DNA of 64,000 bases from the NCBI GenBank assembly GCA_900541135.1, contig UQIG01000009.1, forward strand, positions 12,314 to 76,313, written 5' to 3'. Both the position numbers and the translations under genes were made by a program. The notes beneath the pieces were generated by a model, which searched no databases, was not told where the DNA came from, and worked only from the letters and a program-made list of their open reading frames with translations. Shown here piece by piece: positions 33,120 to 41,976 of this stretch. Source of the DNA: an uncultured Collinsella sp. (GTDB taxonomy: Bacteria > Actinomycetota > Coriobacteriia > Coriobacteriales > Coriobacteriaceae). How positions within the stretch are numbered: the stretch's first letter is position 1; the number at the start of each line of letters is the position of its first letter.

Positions 33120-34790
33120 CTAAACCTCCATGACGACCGGGATGATCATCGGACGGGTGCGCGTACGGCTCCAAATAAAGTTGGAGAGCGAATCGCGCAC
33201 GGCCTTGCGAATGGCATCGGAGCCGCTGCTCGTAAAGCTAAACTTGCCCTTCTCGATCGTCTTCATAATGGATGCGGAGGCATCCTCGGAGAACTGGTCG
33301 TCGATGGCAAACGAAACGCCGCGGCCCGAGAACTCGATAGCCTCGATCTTCTTGTGCTTGAGCGAGACGATGGCAACGGCCGTGACCATACCGTCGTTGG
33401 CGAGCTTTTGGCGATCGCGCAGGACGATGGGGTCGGTATCGCCGATGCGCAGACCGTCAACATAGACGACGCCGGACTCGACGGGCGTACCGCGCTTGAC
33501 GATACCGCCACGCATCTCGAGCGTGTCGCCGTTATCGAGGATAAAGATGTGATCATCCTTGATGCCCATCTTACGAGCAAGCTGGGCATGGGCGCGCAGA
33601 TGCACGGCCTCGCCGTGAACCGGCATAAAGTAGGTGGGCTTGGCCATGGCCATGAGGAGCTTGAGTTCCTCCTGGCTGCCGTGGCCCGAGACATGGACGA
33701 GTGCGCGATTCTTATCCCACACGTCACAGCCAAGCTTGGCCAGGCTGTTGACGACCTGCTGCACGGCCTTCTCGTTGCCAGGAACGGGCGTAGCGGACAG
33801 GATGACGGTATCGCCCTCGTGGATGGAAAGCGTCTTGTGCTCGCCGTTGGCCATGCGGGACAGGGCCGACAGCGGCTCGCCCTGCGAACCGGTGCACATA
33901 ACGACGATCTTATCATCGGGCAGGTTATCGATATCGAAGGCATCGATGATATCGGCATCGTCGATGTTGAGATAGCCAAGCTCACGCGCCACGCGGGTGT
34001 TGGTGAGCATGGAACGTCCGGTCACGACGACCTTGCGGCCACACTTGCGGGCGGCGTCGCAGATCTGCTGCAGGCGATGGATGTGGCTCGAGAACGACGC
34101 GACGAACACGCGACCCGGGGCGTTCTTGATGGCGTGCAGCAAGTTGGGACCAACCTCGGCCTCGGACTTGGTAAAGCCGGGAACCGTGGCATTGGTGGAG
34201 TCGGACAGCAGCAGGTCGATACCCTGCTTGGCAAAGCGGCTGATAGCGGCATAGTCAGGCGTGACACCATCGATGGGCGTCTGGTCGAGCTTAAAGTCGC
34301 CGGTGTGCATAACGGTGCCCTGATTGGTGCGGATAAACACGCCCAGAGCGCCGGGGATGGAGTGCGTCATCGAGAAGAAGTCGAGCGAGATGCCGCCGAG
34401 GTTGACATGGCTGCCGCCCTTGACCTCGCGGAACTTGGGCGCGCGGATGCGGAACTCAGAAAGCTTGCCCTCGATAAAGCCAAGCGTCAGCTTGCTCGAA
34501 AAGATGGGCACCTTGTTGTTGAGGTCCTGCAGCAGGTACGGAAGCGAACCGGTGTGGTCCTCGTGGCCGTGGGTGACGACGATACCGCGGAGCTTCTCCT
34601 CGTTTTCAAGAACGTAGGTGTAGTCAGGAAGCACCAGGTCGATACCGGGCTGGGAGTCGTCGGGGAACATGAGGCCAGCGTCGACGAGCACCATGTCGTC
34701 GCCACACTCGAAGACCGTCATGTTCTTGCCGATGCCGTCAAGGCCACCGAGCGGGATGATCTTCAAAGGAGATGATTTTTTAGCTGCCAT
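33120..34790 (-). CDS. rnj: Ribonuclease J
   Basis: A 556-residue metallo-beta-lactamase/beta-CASP exo- and endoribonuclease. Metal site HGHEDHTG is near residue 74, with DSTNA near residue 174, the beta-CASP HVSGHG block near 368 and a C-terminal domain. MAAKKSSPLKIIPLGGLDGIGKN is the standard family start, so I used ATG 34790; the ribosome site GGAAA is rather far (about 12 bases). Upstream lie 190 bases of leader with no gene before palindrome B1. It heads an rnj-ftsK-rodZ-like-yajQ-rimO gene string. Confidence 0.95.
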   Translation of the reverse strand: MAAKKSSPLKIIPLGGLDGIGKNMTVFECGDDMVLVDAGLMFPDDSQPGIDLVLPDYTYVLENEEKLRGIVVTHGHEDHTGSLPYLLQDLNNKVPIFSSKLTLGFIEGKLSEFRIRAPKFREVKGGSHVNLGGISLDFFSMTHSIPGALGVFIRTNQGTVMHTGDFKLDQTPIDGVTPDYAAISRFAKQGIDLLLSDSTNATVPGFTKSEAEVGPNLLHAIKNAPGRVFVASFSSHIHRLQQICDAARKCGRKVVVTGRSMLTNTRVARELGYLNIDDADIIDAFDIDNLPDDKIVVMCTGSQGEPLSALSRMANGEHKTLSIHEGDTVILSATPVPGNEKAVQQVVNSLAKLGCDVWDKNRALVHVSGHGSQEELKLLMAMAKPTYFMPVHGEAVHLRAHAQLARKMGIKDDHIFILDNGDTLEMRGGIVKRGTPVESGVVYVDGLRIGDTDPIVLRDRQKLANDGMVTAVAIVSLKHKKIEAIEFSGRGVSFAIDDQFSEDASASIMKTIEKGKFSFTSSGSDAIRKAVRDSLSNFIWSRTRTRPMIIPVVMEV

Positions 34791-34980
34791 AGGTGAGTGT
34801 TGTTTCCTTTCTTCGAAACGGGTCTGAAACAACCGACGGGGCGCTTCTGGCAAACCGACCGCCGGGAACGTACAAACATGCATCACAGAGTCGATGCAAT
34901 AACCCAAATATGATACCCATTTGCACAACAACAGACCACCCATGCATCAAAGCCCCATCTGAACTGGTCTATCCCGCCGG

Positions 34981-35109
34981 TTTCCCGTGGGGCGGGCACT
35001 GATGAAGTTTCCTGCTCTACAGTCCTGCTCACGACGGAGGCCACATTAAGTGGCCTCCTGTTCGTGCGGAACTCGCGATAAACTTCATCAGTGCCCGCCC
35101 CACGGGAAA
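34981..35109. repeat. Palindromic element B1
   Basis: Perfect 30-bp arms (34981-35010 and 35080-35109) around a 69-nt core. The core holds its own hairpin, a 9-bp stem GGAGGCCAC/GTGGCCTCC with loop ATTAA. The inner 9 bp of the arms (ATGAAGTTT/AAACTTCAT) and the core recur in B2 in the opposite orientation; the outer 21 bp do not. The bases 35110-35235 between B1 and B2 hold no gene that I can recognise. Confidence 0.88.
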
Positions 35110-35235
35110 GCTGCCAGAAAGGGACAGGTTTATTTTGGAAGGTTATATCTGGGGAAATGCTGCTGCATCTATCTACAGATCTGGAATCTGACTACTGAAC
35201 AGACTGTCTAACTCAATAGCGAGCGGCACTGACCA

Positions 35236-35384
35236 GCCCTTTTGCTTGCGCCCGGGAGGGACGTATATGAAGTTTATCGCGAGTTCCGCACGCAAAGGAA
35301 AGCACTTAATGTGCTTTCCGTCTTGCGCAGGACTGTAGAGCAGGAAACTTCATATGCGGCCCTCCCGGGCGCAAGCAAAAGGGC
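35236..35384. repeat. Palindromic element B2
   Basis: 40-bp arms (35236-35275 and 35345-35384; 38/40 matches) around a 69-nt core that is the inverted homologue of B1's core. The internal hairpin GGAAAGCAC/GTGCTTTCC keeps pairing although its sequence differs from B1. The right arm overlaps the distal half of the pnp terminator, and the left arm is an inverted copy of that half. Confidence 0.88.
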
Positions 35385-35406
35385 GACCCCCTTAGGAGTC
35401 GCCCTT
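35376..35406 (-). terminator. Terminator of pnp
   Basis: On the minus strand a 9-bp stem AAGGGCGAC/GTCGCCCTT (35398-35406 with 35379-35387) followed by TT, 24 bases after the pnp stop. Its distal arm is part of palindrome B2. Confidence 0.75.
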
Positions 35407-35429
35407 GTTGAGCTGCTTATGTTTAGCTG

Positions 35430-37676
35430 TTACTCGGCGTCGTGGTGACGGCGGGGCTTGCGGCCTCCGTTGTCACCGGGACGGCGCGGACGGTCGCTGC
35501 GCTCGGAGCGCTCGCGACGCGGACGCTCACGGCGCTGGAAGTGCTCGCCGTCGCCCTCGGAGGCACCCTCGGCGCGAGCCGGGGCCTCGGGCTTGTCAAG
35601 ACGATCGAGCGAGATCTTGCCGCGATCGTCGACCTCGATGACGACGACCTTGACCTCGTCGCCCACGTTGAGGACGTCCTCGACCTTCTCCACACGGCCC
35701 TTGGCGACGCGGGAGATGTGCAGCAGGCCATCCTTGCCGGGCAGCAGGTTAACGAAGGCGCCGAAGGGCTGGATGGAGACCACGCGACCGGTGTACTCCT
35801 CGCCCGGCTCGGGAACCTTGATGATGAGCTTGATGCGCTCGACGGCCTGGTCGACGGACTCGCCGGTGCCGCCGACAAAGACGGTGCCATCCTCCTGGAT
35901 GTCGACCGAAGCGCCGGTCTCGTCCTGGATGCCGCGGATGACCTTACCGCCGGAACCGATGACGTCGCGGATCTTGTCGGTCGGAACCTGGATGGAAACG
36001 ATGCGCGGAGCGGTGCTGCGCGTGGTGTGGCGCGGCTCGGGGATCACATCGAGCATCTTCTGCAGGATGAAGGCGCGACCCTCCTTGGCCTGCTGCAAGG
36101 CGCGGGCCAGGATGTCGAAGGTAAGACCGGTGGCCTTGTTGTCCATCTGCAGAGCGGTGATGCCCTCGGTGGTGCCGGTAACCTTAAAGTCCATGTCGCC
36201 CAGGAAGTCCTCGAGACCCTGGATGTCGGACAGAACCACGGTCTTGCCCTCCTCCTGGATCAGGCCCATGGCGATACCGGAAACCGGGCGTTTAATGGGC
36301 ACGCCGCCGTCCATAAGGGCGAGCGTGGAGCCGCAGGTCGAAGCCATCGAAGAGGAGCCGTTGGACTCCATGACCTCGGAGACGACGCGGATGGCGTAGG
36401 GGAACTCGTTCTCGTCGGGGAGCACCGGAAGCAGTGCGCGCTCGGCCAGGTTGCCGTGGCCGATCTCGCGGCGCTTGGGGCTACCCATGCGGCCGGTCTC
36501 GCCGGTGCAGAACGGCGGGAAGTTGTAGTGGTGCATGTAGCGCTTGCCCTCGGTGGGCTCGATGGTATCCAAACGCTGGCCCTCGTTGAGCATGCCGAGC
36601 GAAAGAACCGAGAGCACCTGGGTCTGGCCACGCTGGAACAGGCCGGAGCCGTGAACGAGCGGCAGGTAGTTGTCCTTCACCATGATGGGGCGAATCTCAT
36701 CGGCGGCACGGCCGTCGACGCGCTCACCGGTCTCGACGACCATGGTGCGCATGGCCTTCTTCTCGAGCTTCTTGAGCGCCACGGGGATCTCGCGCTCCCA
36801 AGCGGCCTGCTCCTCCTCGGTGAACTCGGCACGGATGGACTCCTTCAGAGCCTCGACCTTGCCGATACGGGAGAGCTTGTCGGCGTCGCGAAGGGCGGCT
36901 GCCATCTCGTCGTAGTGGGCGAAGATGCGCTCCTGGACCTCCTCGACGGGCTGGTCGAGCGGGTACTCCTTCTTGACGATGGGGCCGTTGACCTGCTCCC
37001 ACTCGGCGACGAACTCGTCCTGAGCCTGGCAGAAGGCAGCAAGGGCCTCCTGGCCAAACTTCATGGCGGCGAGCATGTCGTCCTCGGAGATCTCCTCGGC
37101 GCCGGCCTCGACCATCGAGATGAAGTCGGCAGAGCCGCCCAGCTCCAGGTCCAGGTCGGAGTTCTCGCGCTCCTCATAGGTGGGGTTGACGATAAACTCG
37201 CCGGTCTCCACGTTACGGCCGATGCGCACACAGGCAAGCGGGCCCTCGAAGGGCACGCCGCCGAGCGTCATGGCCAGAGAGGCACCCATGACGTTGATGA
37301 CGTCGAAGGGGTTGACCTGGTCGGCGACGAGCGAGGTGGCGACGATGTGCACCTCGTTGCGGAAGCCGTCCGGGAAGCTCGGGCGAATCGGACGGTCGAT
37401 CATGCGCGCGGTAAGCGTGGCCTTCTCGCTGGGACGGCCCTCACGCTTGAGGTAACCACCCGGGATGCGGCCGGCGGCGTACATCTTCTCGTTGAAGTCG
37501 ACAGTCAGCGGGAAGAAGTCGTAGTTCTTGCGCTCCTTGGAGACGACCACGGTGTCGAGCATCGTGGTGTCGCCCTGCTTGACCAGGCACGCGCCGGTAG
37601 CCTGCTTGGCAAGCTCGCCCGACTCAAAGGTGTAGGTCTTGCCGTACAGCTCAAAGGTCTTGGATACGAGTGTCAT
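35430..37676 (-). CDS. pnp: Polyribonucleotide nucleotidyltransferase (PNPase)
   Basis: A 748-residue phosphorolytic 3'-5' exoribonuclease. It has two RNase PH-like domains (about 1-220 and 310-545), a KH domain with VIGSGGKVIRGIQDETGASVDI near 575 and an S1 domain with YTGRVVSIQPFGAFVNLLPGKDGLLHIS near 635. The last 50 residues are a basic tail rich in Arg, Glu and His. GGAG precedes ATG 37676. It follows rpsO in the usual rpsO-pnp order, with a terminator between them. Confidence 0.97.
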   Translation of the reverse strand: MTLVSKTFELYGKTYTFESGELAKQATGACLVKQGDTTMLDTVVVSKERKNYDFFPLTVDFNEKMYAAGRIPGGYLKREGRPSEKATLTARMIDRPIRPSFPDGFRNEVHIVATSLVADQVNPFDVINVMGASLAMTLGGVPFEGPLACVRIGRNVETGEFIVNPTYEERENSDLDLELGGSADFISMVEAGAEEISEDDMLAAMKFGQEALAAFCQAQDEFVAEWEQVNGPIVKKEYPLDQPVEEVQERIFAHYDEMAAALRDADKLSRIGKVEALKESIRAEFTEEEQAAWEREIPVALKKLEKKAMRTMVVETGERVDGRAADEIRPIMVKDNYLPLVHGSGLFQRGQTQVLSVLSLGMLNEGQRLDTIEPTEGKRYMHHYNFPPFCTGETGRMGSPKRREIGHGNLAERALLPVLPDENEFPYAIRVVSEVMESNGSSSMASTCGSTLALMDGGVPIKRPVSGIAMGLIQEEGKTVVLSDIQGLEDFLGDMDFKVTGTTEGITALQMDNKATGLTFDILARALQQAKEGRAFILQKMLDVIPEPRHTTRSTAPRIVSIQVPTDKIRDVIGSGGKVIRGIQDETGASVDIQEDGTVFVGGTGESVDQAVERIKLIIKVPEPGEEYTGRVVSIQPFGAFVNLLPGKDGLLHISRVAKGRVEKVEDVLNVGDEVKVVVIEVDDRGKISLDRLDKPEAPARAEGASEGDGEHFQRRERPRRERSERSDRPRRPGDNGGRKPRRHHDAE

Positions 37677-37778
37677 TGTTCTCCTTTACCCCACAGGCCC
37701 CTTGCCTGCGGGCTTCTCATGTGACGCGGGCCCCCTGCCCCCGCCACGCTTCAGAGCGTGATTGTTCACGCCCTTACA

Positions 37779-37811
37779 CAAAAAGAGCGCCCCGCTGCGC
37801 AGGACGCTCTT
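37779..37811 (-). terminator. Terminator or attenuator between rpsO and pnp
   Basis: A 7-bp stem AAGAGCG/CGCTCTT with a 15-nt loop and T run on the minus strand, 15 bases after the rpsO stop. Read-through would give an rpsO-pnp transcript. Confidence 0.8.
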
Positions 37812-37825
37812 AGCATGTACAAATC

Positions 37826-38104
37826 CTACTGGATGTTGTCGCGGATGCCCAGAGCCTTGATGAGCTCACGGTACTCGACGATGTCGTTCTTCTTGATGTA
37901 GGAGAGAAGACGACGACGGCGGCCGACGAGCATGAGCAGACCGCGACGGGTGTGGAAGTCCTTCTGGTGGGACTTCATGTGCTCGGTCAGCTCCTTGATG
38001 CGCTCGGACAGGATGGCGACCTGAACCTTGGGGTTACCGGTGTCGACCGGGGTGTTACCGAACTGGGCAGTCAGCTCCGCCTTGCGCTCTTTGGAAACAG
38101 TCAT
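37826..38104 (-). CDS. rpsO: 30S ribosomal protein S15
   Basis: A 92-residue primary 16S rRNA-binding protein. The block NTGNPKVQVAILSERI appears as DTGNPKVQVAILSERI, followed by HMKSHQKDFHTRRGLLMLVGRRRRLLSYI, both diagnostic. ATG 38104 is preceded by GAAAGG; a longer frame through the leader is rejected. The leader has a perfect dyad at 38125-38140, and S15 is known to regulate its own mRNA in several bacteria. Confidence 0.97.
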   Translation of the reverse strand: MTVSKERKAELTAQFGNTPVDTGNPKVQVAILSERIKELTEHMKSHQKDFHTRRGLLMLVGRRRRLLSYIKKNDIVEYRELIKALGIRDNIQ

Positions 38105-38124
38105 TGTTTCACCTTTCGTTTTAC

Positions 38125-38140
38125 GTCGCCCGCGGGCGAC
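38125..38140. promoter_or_regulatory. Dyad in the rpsO leader
   Basis: GTCGCCCGCGGGCGAC, a perfect 16-bp palindrome located 21 bases before the rpsO start. It may form part of an S15 autoregulatory RNA structure; I could not match it to a known leader type. Confidence 0.4.
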
Positions 38141-38242
38141 TCGATTCGCCTCGGACTGGGAAGCCGCCGGTGGAGCGAGCAACCAAGGTCGAGGTACCAA
38201 CAGGTCGGTATGTTACCACAAGCAGCCCGCGCCCGCGCATCA

Positions 38243-38992
38243 TCACCGACCCAACATGAATTCCATCGCACGGAGGCGCTGATCGGCATGTGTTGCCGCC
38301 CAGACATGCGAAAGCCCCAACAAAAAAGCGGCAGTATGGGGATCGATCCTCTCAGCCAAAAGCGCATCGAAGGTCATGGACATGAGGGCGCGCAGCCATG
38401 CGACCTCACCGGTCGATACCAACTCTGCACCCGGAACGCTCGACGCGCACGAGCCGCACATGAGCCCGCCGGCCTGGGGCGAAAAATACGACAGCATGGG
38501 GTCTCCGCACAGCACGCAGGCCGAGAAATCGGGTCGATAGCCAACGTGCGATAGCAGCTTAAACACATATGCCGCCACAAGTAGATCCATATGCGCCGTG
38601 TCGAGCCCGCTGCCCACCAGGGCAAGCGCTCGCTGCGTTATAGCAAAGGTAAACGGATCCTCGGCGTCCTCGAACGAGCACACGCGTGCGACTTCGGCGA
38701 TCGCGCTTGCGGCGCAGGTCGTCTCGTAATCGGGCGCAGCGCCGAGCGGCGCCTCCATAAGCTCGGCTTGGGAAACCACGTCGAGCGACCGTCCATGCGC
38801 GAGCAGCATATCGACGGTACAGAACAGCTCGCAGCGCGCGGCCAGGCGCCCACCGGGTTTGCGGGCGCCCTTCGCCACGGCACGAACCTGCCGACCCCGC
38901 TCGTCAAGCATCGTAAGGATCAGGTCCGTCTCTTTGAGCTTCGTCTTGTCGAGGACGAGCACTTTCGTGCGATATGTCCGGGAGCCTGCCAT
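38243..38992 (-). CDS. recO: DNA repair protein RecO
   Basis: A 249-residue recombination mediator that loads RecA. The N-terminal OB domain has YRTKVLVLDKTKLKETDLILTMLDERGRQVRAVAKGARKP, and the C-terminal zinc-binding part has CVLCGDP and CGSCAS near residue 160-180. No clear ribosome site precedes ATG 38992, which lies 15 bases after era, so coupled translation is likely. Confidence 0.92.
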   Translation of the reverse strand: MAGSRTYRTKVLVLDKTKLKETDLILTMLDERGRQVRAVAKGARKPGGRLAARCELFCTVDMLLAHGRSLDVVSQAELMEAPLGAAPDYETTCAASAIAEVARVCSFEDAEDPFTFAITQRALALVGSGLDTAHMDLLVAAYVFKLLSHVGYRPDFSACVLCGDPMLSYFSPQAGGLMCGSCASSVPGAELVSTGEVAWLRALMSMTFDALLAERIDPHTAAFLLGLSHVWAATHADQRLRAMEFMLGR

Positions 38993-39007
38993 GCGCGCCG
39001 CGCGCCC

Positions 39008-40084
39008 TTAGTCCTCGGCGTTGTAGCCAAAGCGGCGAATCTGGGCCTCGTCGTCGCGCCAGCCGGCCTTGACCTTCACGTCCAGCTCCAAAAAGACCTG
39101 CGTGCCAAAGATACGCTCAAGGTCACGACGGGCATCGATGCCGATATGCTTAATCATTTCGCCGCCCTTGCCGATGATGATGCCCTTCTGCCCCTCGCGC
39201 TCGACGTAAATCGTGGCGTGCACGCGCAGGACCTTCTTAGTCTGCTCGAGGGCGTCACAGATGACGCCCACGGAGTGCGGGATCTCATCACGGGTGCGGC
39301 GCAAGACCTTCTCGCGCACAAACTCGGCAACGAGCGTCTCGTCGGAAGCGTCGGTACCCATGTCCTCGGGGAACCAACGCGGACCCTCGGGCAAAAAGTG
39401 CGCAACGGTCTCAATGAAGGCATCGACGTTGAAGTTCTTGACCGACGACGTCACGATCTCATCGTCATATTCCATGAGCTCGTGGGCTGTCTTAAGCTGC
39501 TCCATGACCTGTGCGGGGTCGGCCTCATCGGCCTTTGTGAGCACCAGGACCTTCTTGGAACGGGCGTTTTTGACGCGCTCGGCAACCCAGGCGTCTCCCC
39601 TGCCGATCGGCTTGGTGGCATCAATCAAAAACGCGACGACATCGACATCGTTCAGTTCGAACAACGCGCTCTTGTTGAGCTCGGACCCCAGGCCGTCCTT
39701 GGGCTTGTGGATACCCGGGGTATCGACAAAGACCAGCTGGTAACCGGGGCGGTTGACGACGGCGCGCATGCGGCGGCGGGTCGTCTGGGCCACCGGCGAG
39801 GTGATGGCGACCTTTTTGCCATAGCAGGCGTTGAGCAGCGTGGACTTGCCGGCGTTGGGGCGGCCGACCAGCGCCACGAAGCCGCTGCGGAAACCAGGCT
39901 CAACGTCGCCAAAGCCCGCGAGGCTGTCGCCCTCGTCGCACAGGGCGTCGAGTTCCTCGTCGCTCATGCCCTCAAACGGATCGAACTCCTCGACATCCTC
40001 ATAGGCATCGTTCGCTTCGGCATCCACCGCATCCAGGGACTCGTCGTCCAGAGTTTCATCGATAGGCTGCATATTGTCGGACAT
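39008..40084 (-). CDS. era: GTPase Era with acidic N-terminal extension
   Basis: A 358-residue GTPase assisting 16S rRNA maturation. The G domain starts at GRPNAGKS (residues 74-81), with DTPGIHKP and TKAD, and a C-terminal KH domain has IIGKGGEMIKHIG. Typical Era is about 300 residues with the P-loop near residue 15, so about 60 extra residues precede it here. That segment is very acidic (Asp and Glu in over a third of positions). AAAGGGA before ATG 40084 supports the long start. Confidence 0.94.
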   Translation of the reverse strand: MSDNMQPIDETLDDESLDAVDAEANDAYEDVEEFDPFEGMSDEELDALCDEGDSLAGFGDVEPGFRSGFVALVGRPNAGKSTLLNACYGKKVAITSPVAQTTRRRMRAVVNRPGYQLVFVDTPGIHKPKDGLGSELNKSALFELNDVDVVAFLIDATKPIGRGDAWVAERVKNARSKKVLVLTKADEADPAQVMEQLKTAHELMEYDDEIVTSSVKNFNVDAFIETVAHFLPEGPRWFPEDMGTDASDETLVAEFVREKVLRRTRDEIPHSVGVICDALEQTKKVLRVHATIYVEREGQKGIIIGKGGEMIKHIGIDARRDLERIFGTQVFLELDVKVKAGWRDDEAQIRRFGYNAED

Positions 40085-40096
40085 GAAAATCCCTTT

Positions 40097-40474
40097 CTAA
40101 ATAAAGTCGAGCGCGTGGGCAAATACCAGCAATCCCACAATCGCGGCGGTGATGGAAAGTACGTATACGGAGGCGGCGGCGATATCCTTCGCACGCTTTG
40201 CCAGCGGATGGAGCTCCTGGGTCGCCAGGTCGACGATCGCCTCCATGGCTGTGTTGCACAGCTCGCCGTGAATCACCAAGCCACAGCAGATGATAACCGT
40301 GGCCCACTCGGCAATGTCGAGCCCCACGATGCAGCCGGCAATGACGGTGCACACGCCCGCCACGAGCATGACCTTAATGTTGCGCTCGGTCTTGACGGCG
40401 GTGACGAAGCCCTCCATGGCGTAGGAGAACGACTTTAAGAAGGACGGATGGTCCTTGTTCGATCCGGGAATCAT
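40097..40474 (-). CDS. dgkA: Diacylglycerol/undecaprenol kinase family protein
   Basis: A 125-residue membrane kinase with three transmembrane segments. The family motif ExxNTAxExxVD appears as ELCNTAMEAIVDL, and the N-terminus KSFSYAMEGF is typical. In Gram-positive bacteria these act mostly on undecaprenol, supplying the lipid carrier for wall synthesis. The gene lies between ybeY and era, the usual place. AGGAG precedes ATG 40474. Confidence 0.92.
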   Translation of the reverse strand: MIPGSNKDHPSFLKSFSYAMEGFVTAVKTERNIKVMLVAGVCTVIAGCIVGLDIAEWATVIICCGLVIHGELCNTAMEAIVDLATQELHPLAKRAKDIAAASVYVLSITAAIVGLLVFAHALDFI

Positions 40475-40483
40475 AGACGGCTC

Positions 40484-40993
40484 CTAGTCGTGGGCGTGGT
40501 TGGTGATGGGGCCGACGTGGACCAGCTTGGGGTCCTCGCCGCGCTCGAGCGCCAGATCGCGCAAGATGGCGTCCTCGCGGGCCTCCATGACCTCGGCCTC
40601 GTCGTCCTCGATATGGTCATACCCCAGCAGGTGCAGCATGCCATGCACGAGCATCAGGCGGCACTCGTCGGCAGGGCTATTGCCAAAGCCGGGGGCCTGA
40701 CGGGCAATGACCTCCGGGGCCAAGATGATATCGCCGAGCTCGAGCGTCTCGTCGGCGGGAATATCCTCGTCAAAGGCCGAGTCGCATTCAAAAGAGAGAA
40801 CATCGGTGGTACGGTCGATACCGCGCCACTCGTGGTTGAGCTCGTGCATCTCGTCCTCGTCGACATACGAAAGGGAAATCTCGACTCCACGTTCAACGCC
40901 CTCGGCGGCAAGCACAACCTCGCAGATGTGCTCCACCTCCTGCGCGTCGAGCAGCGTATCGAGCTCGGCATCGTTGCTGATCAATACACTCAA
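40484..40993 (-). CDS. ybeY: Endoribonuclease YbeY (rRNA maturation factor)
   Basis: A 169-residue metallo-RNase for 16S rRNA 3' processing and ribosome quality control. The zinc motif HxxxHxxGxDH appears as HGMLHLLGYDH near residue 117, with STDVLSF-like TTDVLSFE near 62. The start is TTG 40993, which overlaps the phoH stop codon and follows AAAGGAG. A highly charged acidic region around residues 70-85 is compatible with the family. Confidence 0.93.
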   Translation of the reverse strand: MSVLISNDAELDTLLDAQEVEHICEVVLAAEGVERGVEISLSYVDEDEMHELNHEWRGIDRTTDVLSFECDSAFDEDIPADETLELGDIILAPEVIARQAPGFGNSPADECRLMLVHGMLHLLGYDHIEDDEAEVMEAREDAILRDLALERGEDPKLVHVGPITNHAHD

Positions 40994-41976
40994 CGGGACT
41001 CCTTTCGGTCGCGCGGGCGCTGCTCGCGCACGTCATCATAAGCTTCATATGCCTCGACGATACGACCCACCAGGGCATGGCGCACCACGTCGGCACGCTC
41101 GAGGTGAGAAAATGCGACATCGTCGACACGGCCCAAAATCTGCTCAACGTCAGCAAGACCGCCACGACGACCCACCAGGTCGCGCTGGCTCAGGTCGCCG
41201 GTAATCACGAACTTGGAGTTGAACCCAAGGCGTGTCAGGAACATCTTCATCTGCTCGGGCGTGGTATTTTGCGCCTCGTCGAGCACCACGAAGGCATCAC
41301 TCAGCGTGCGGCCGCGCATATAGGCAAGCGGGGCAATCTCGATCACGCCGCGCTCCATAAGCTCATCGGTGCGCTCGCGATCCATCATGTCAAAAAGGGC
41401 GTCGTAGAGCGGACGCATGTAGGGATCGATCTTTTCCTCGAGGGTGCCGGGCAAAAAGCCCAGATTCTCCCCCGCCTCGACAACCGGACGTGTCAAGATC
41501 AGACGGCCCACCTCGTGACGCTTGAGCGCGGCAACGGCGAGCGCCATAGCCAGATAGGTCTTACCGGTACCGGCAGGACCCAAGCCAAACGTGATGGTAT
41601 GCGAGCGGATGGCATCCACATAGCGCTTTTGCCCGAGCGTCTTGGGGCGAATGACGCGGCCGCGATACGAAAGCAGCACGTCATCGCGAAGCGACGTAGC
41701 CTCGTGCTCACCGTCGCGCAAGACGGCCAGGCAGCGAGAGACATCGTCGGCAGACAGCGTGCGCCCGGCGGCCGCCTCGCGAAAAGCGTGCTCGAAAAAG
41801 CGCGCCACGAGTTCGACCTCGTCCGGGTCGCCGCTCACGGCGATGCTATCGCCACGGGCGACCACGTGAGCGCGAACCAAGCTCTCGAGCGCGCGAAGGA
41901 CGCCGTCGCCGGCGCCCAAAACGCACGAGGGATCAATTCCCTCGGGAACGGTAAGTCTAATCTTCGAGGCTTCCAT
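40990..41976 (-). CDS. phoH: PhoH-like ATPase
   Basis: A 328-residue cytoplasmic ATPase with Walker A GPAGTGKTYLA near residue 137, RPVVEAGENLGFLPG, and Walker B VVLDEAQN near 230. The role is unclear but it is linked to RNA metabolism with YbeY, whose gene it overlaps by 4 bases. ATG 41976 follows GGGAGG; the gene starts 20 bases inside mtaB, so translation is coupled. Confidence 0.92.
   Translation of the reverse strand: MEASKIRLTVPEGIDPSCVLGAGDGVLRALESLVRAHVVARGDSIAVSGDPDEVELVARFFEHAFREAAAGRTLSADDVSRCLAVLRDGEHEATSLRDDVLLSYRGRVIRPKTLGQKRYVDAIRSHTITFGLGPAGTGKTYLAMALAVAALKRHEVGRLILTRPVVEAGENLGFLPGTLEEKIDPYMRPLYDALFDMMDRERTDELMERGVIEIAPLAYMRGRTLSDAFVVLDEAQNTTPEQMKMFLTRLGFNSKFVITGDLSQRDLVGRRGGLADVEQILGRVDDVAFSHLERADVVRHALVGRIVEAYEAYDDVREQRPRDRKESR

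Noticed and set aside
34981..35384. Ordinary intrinsic terminators for rnj-side and pnp-side transcription
   Set aside because: The pnp terminator is separate and conventional. The palindromes have no T tracts, are far longer than needed and carry conserved 69-nt cores.
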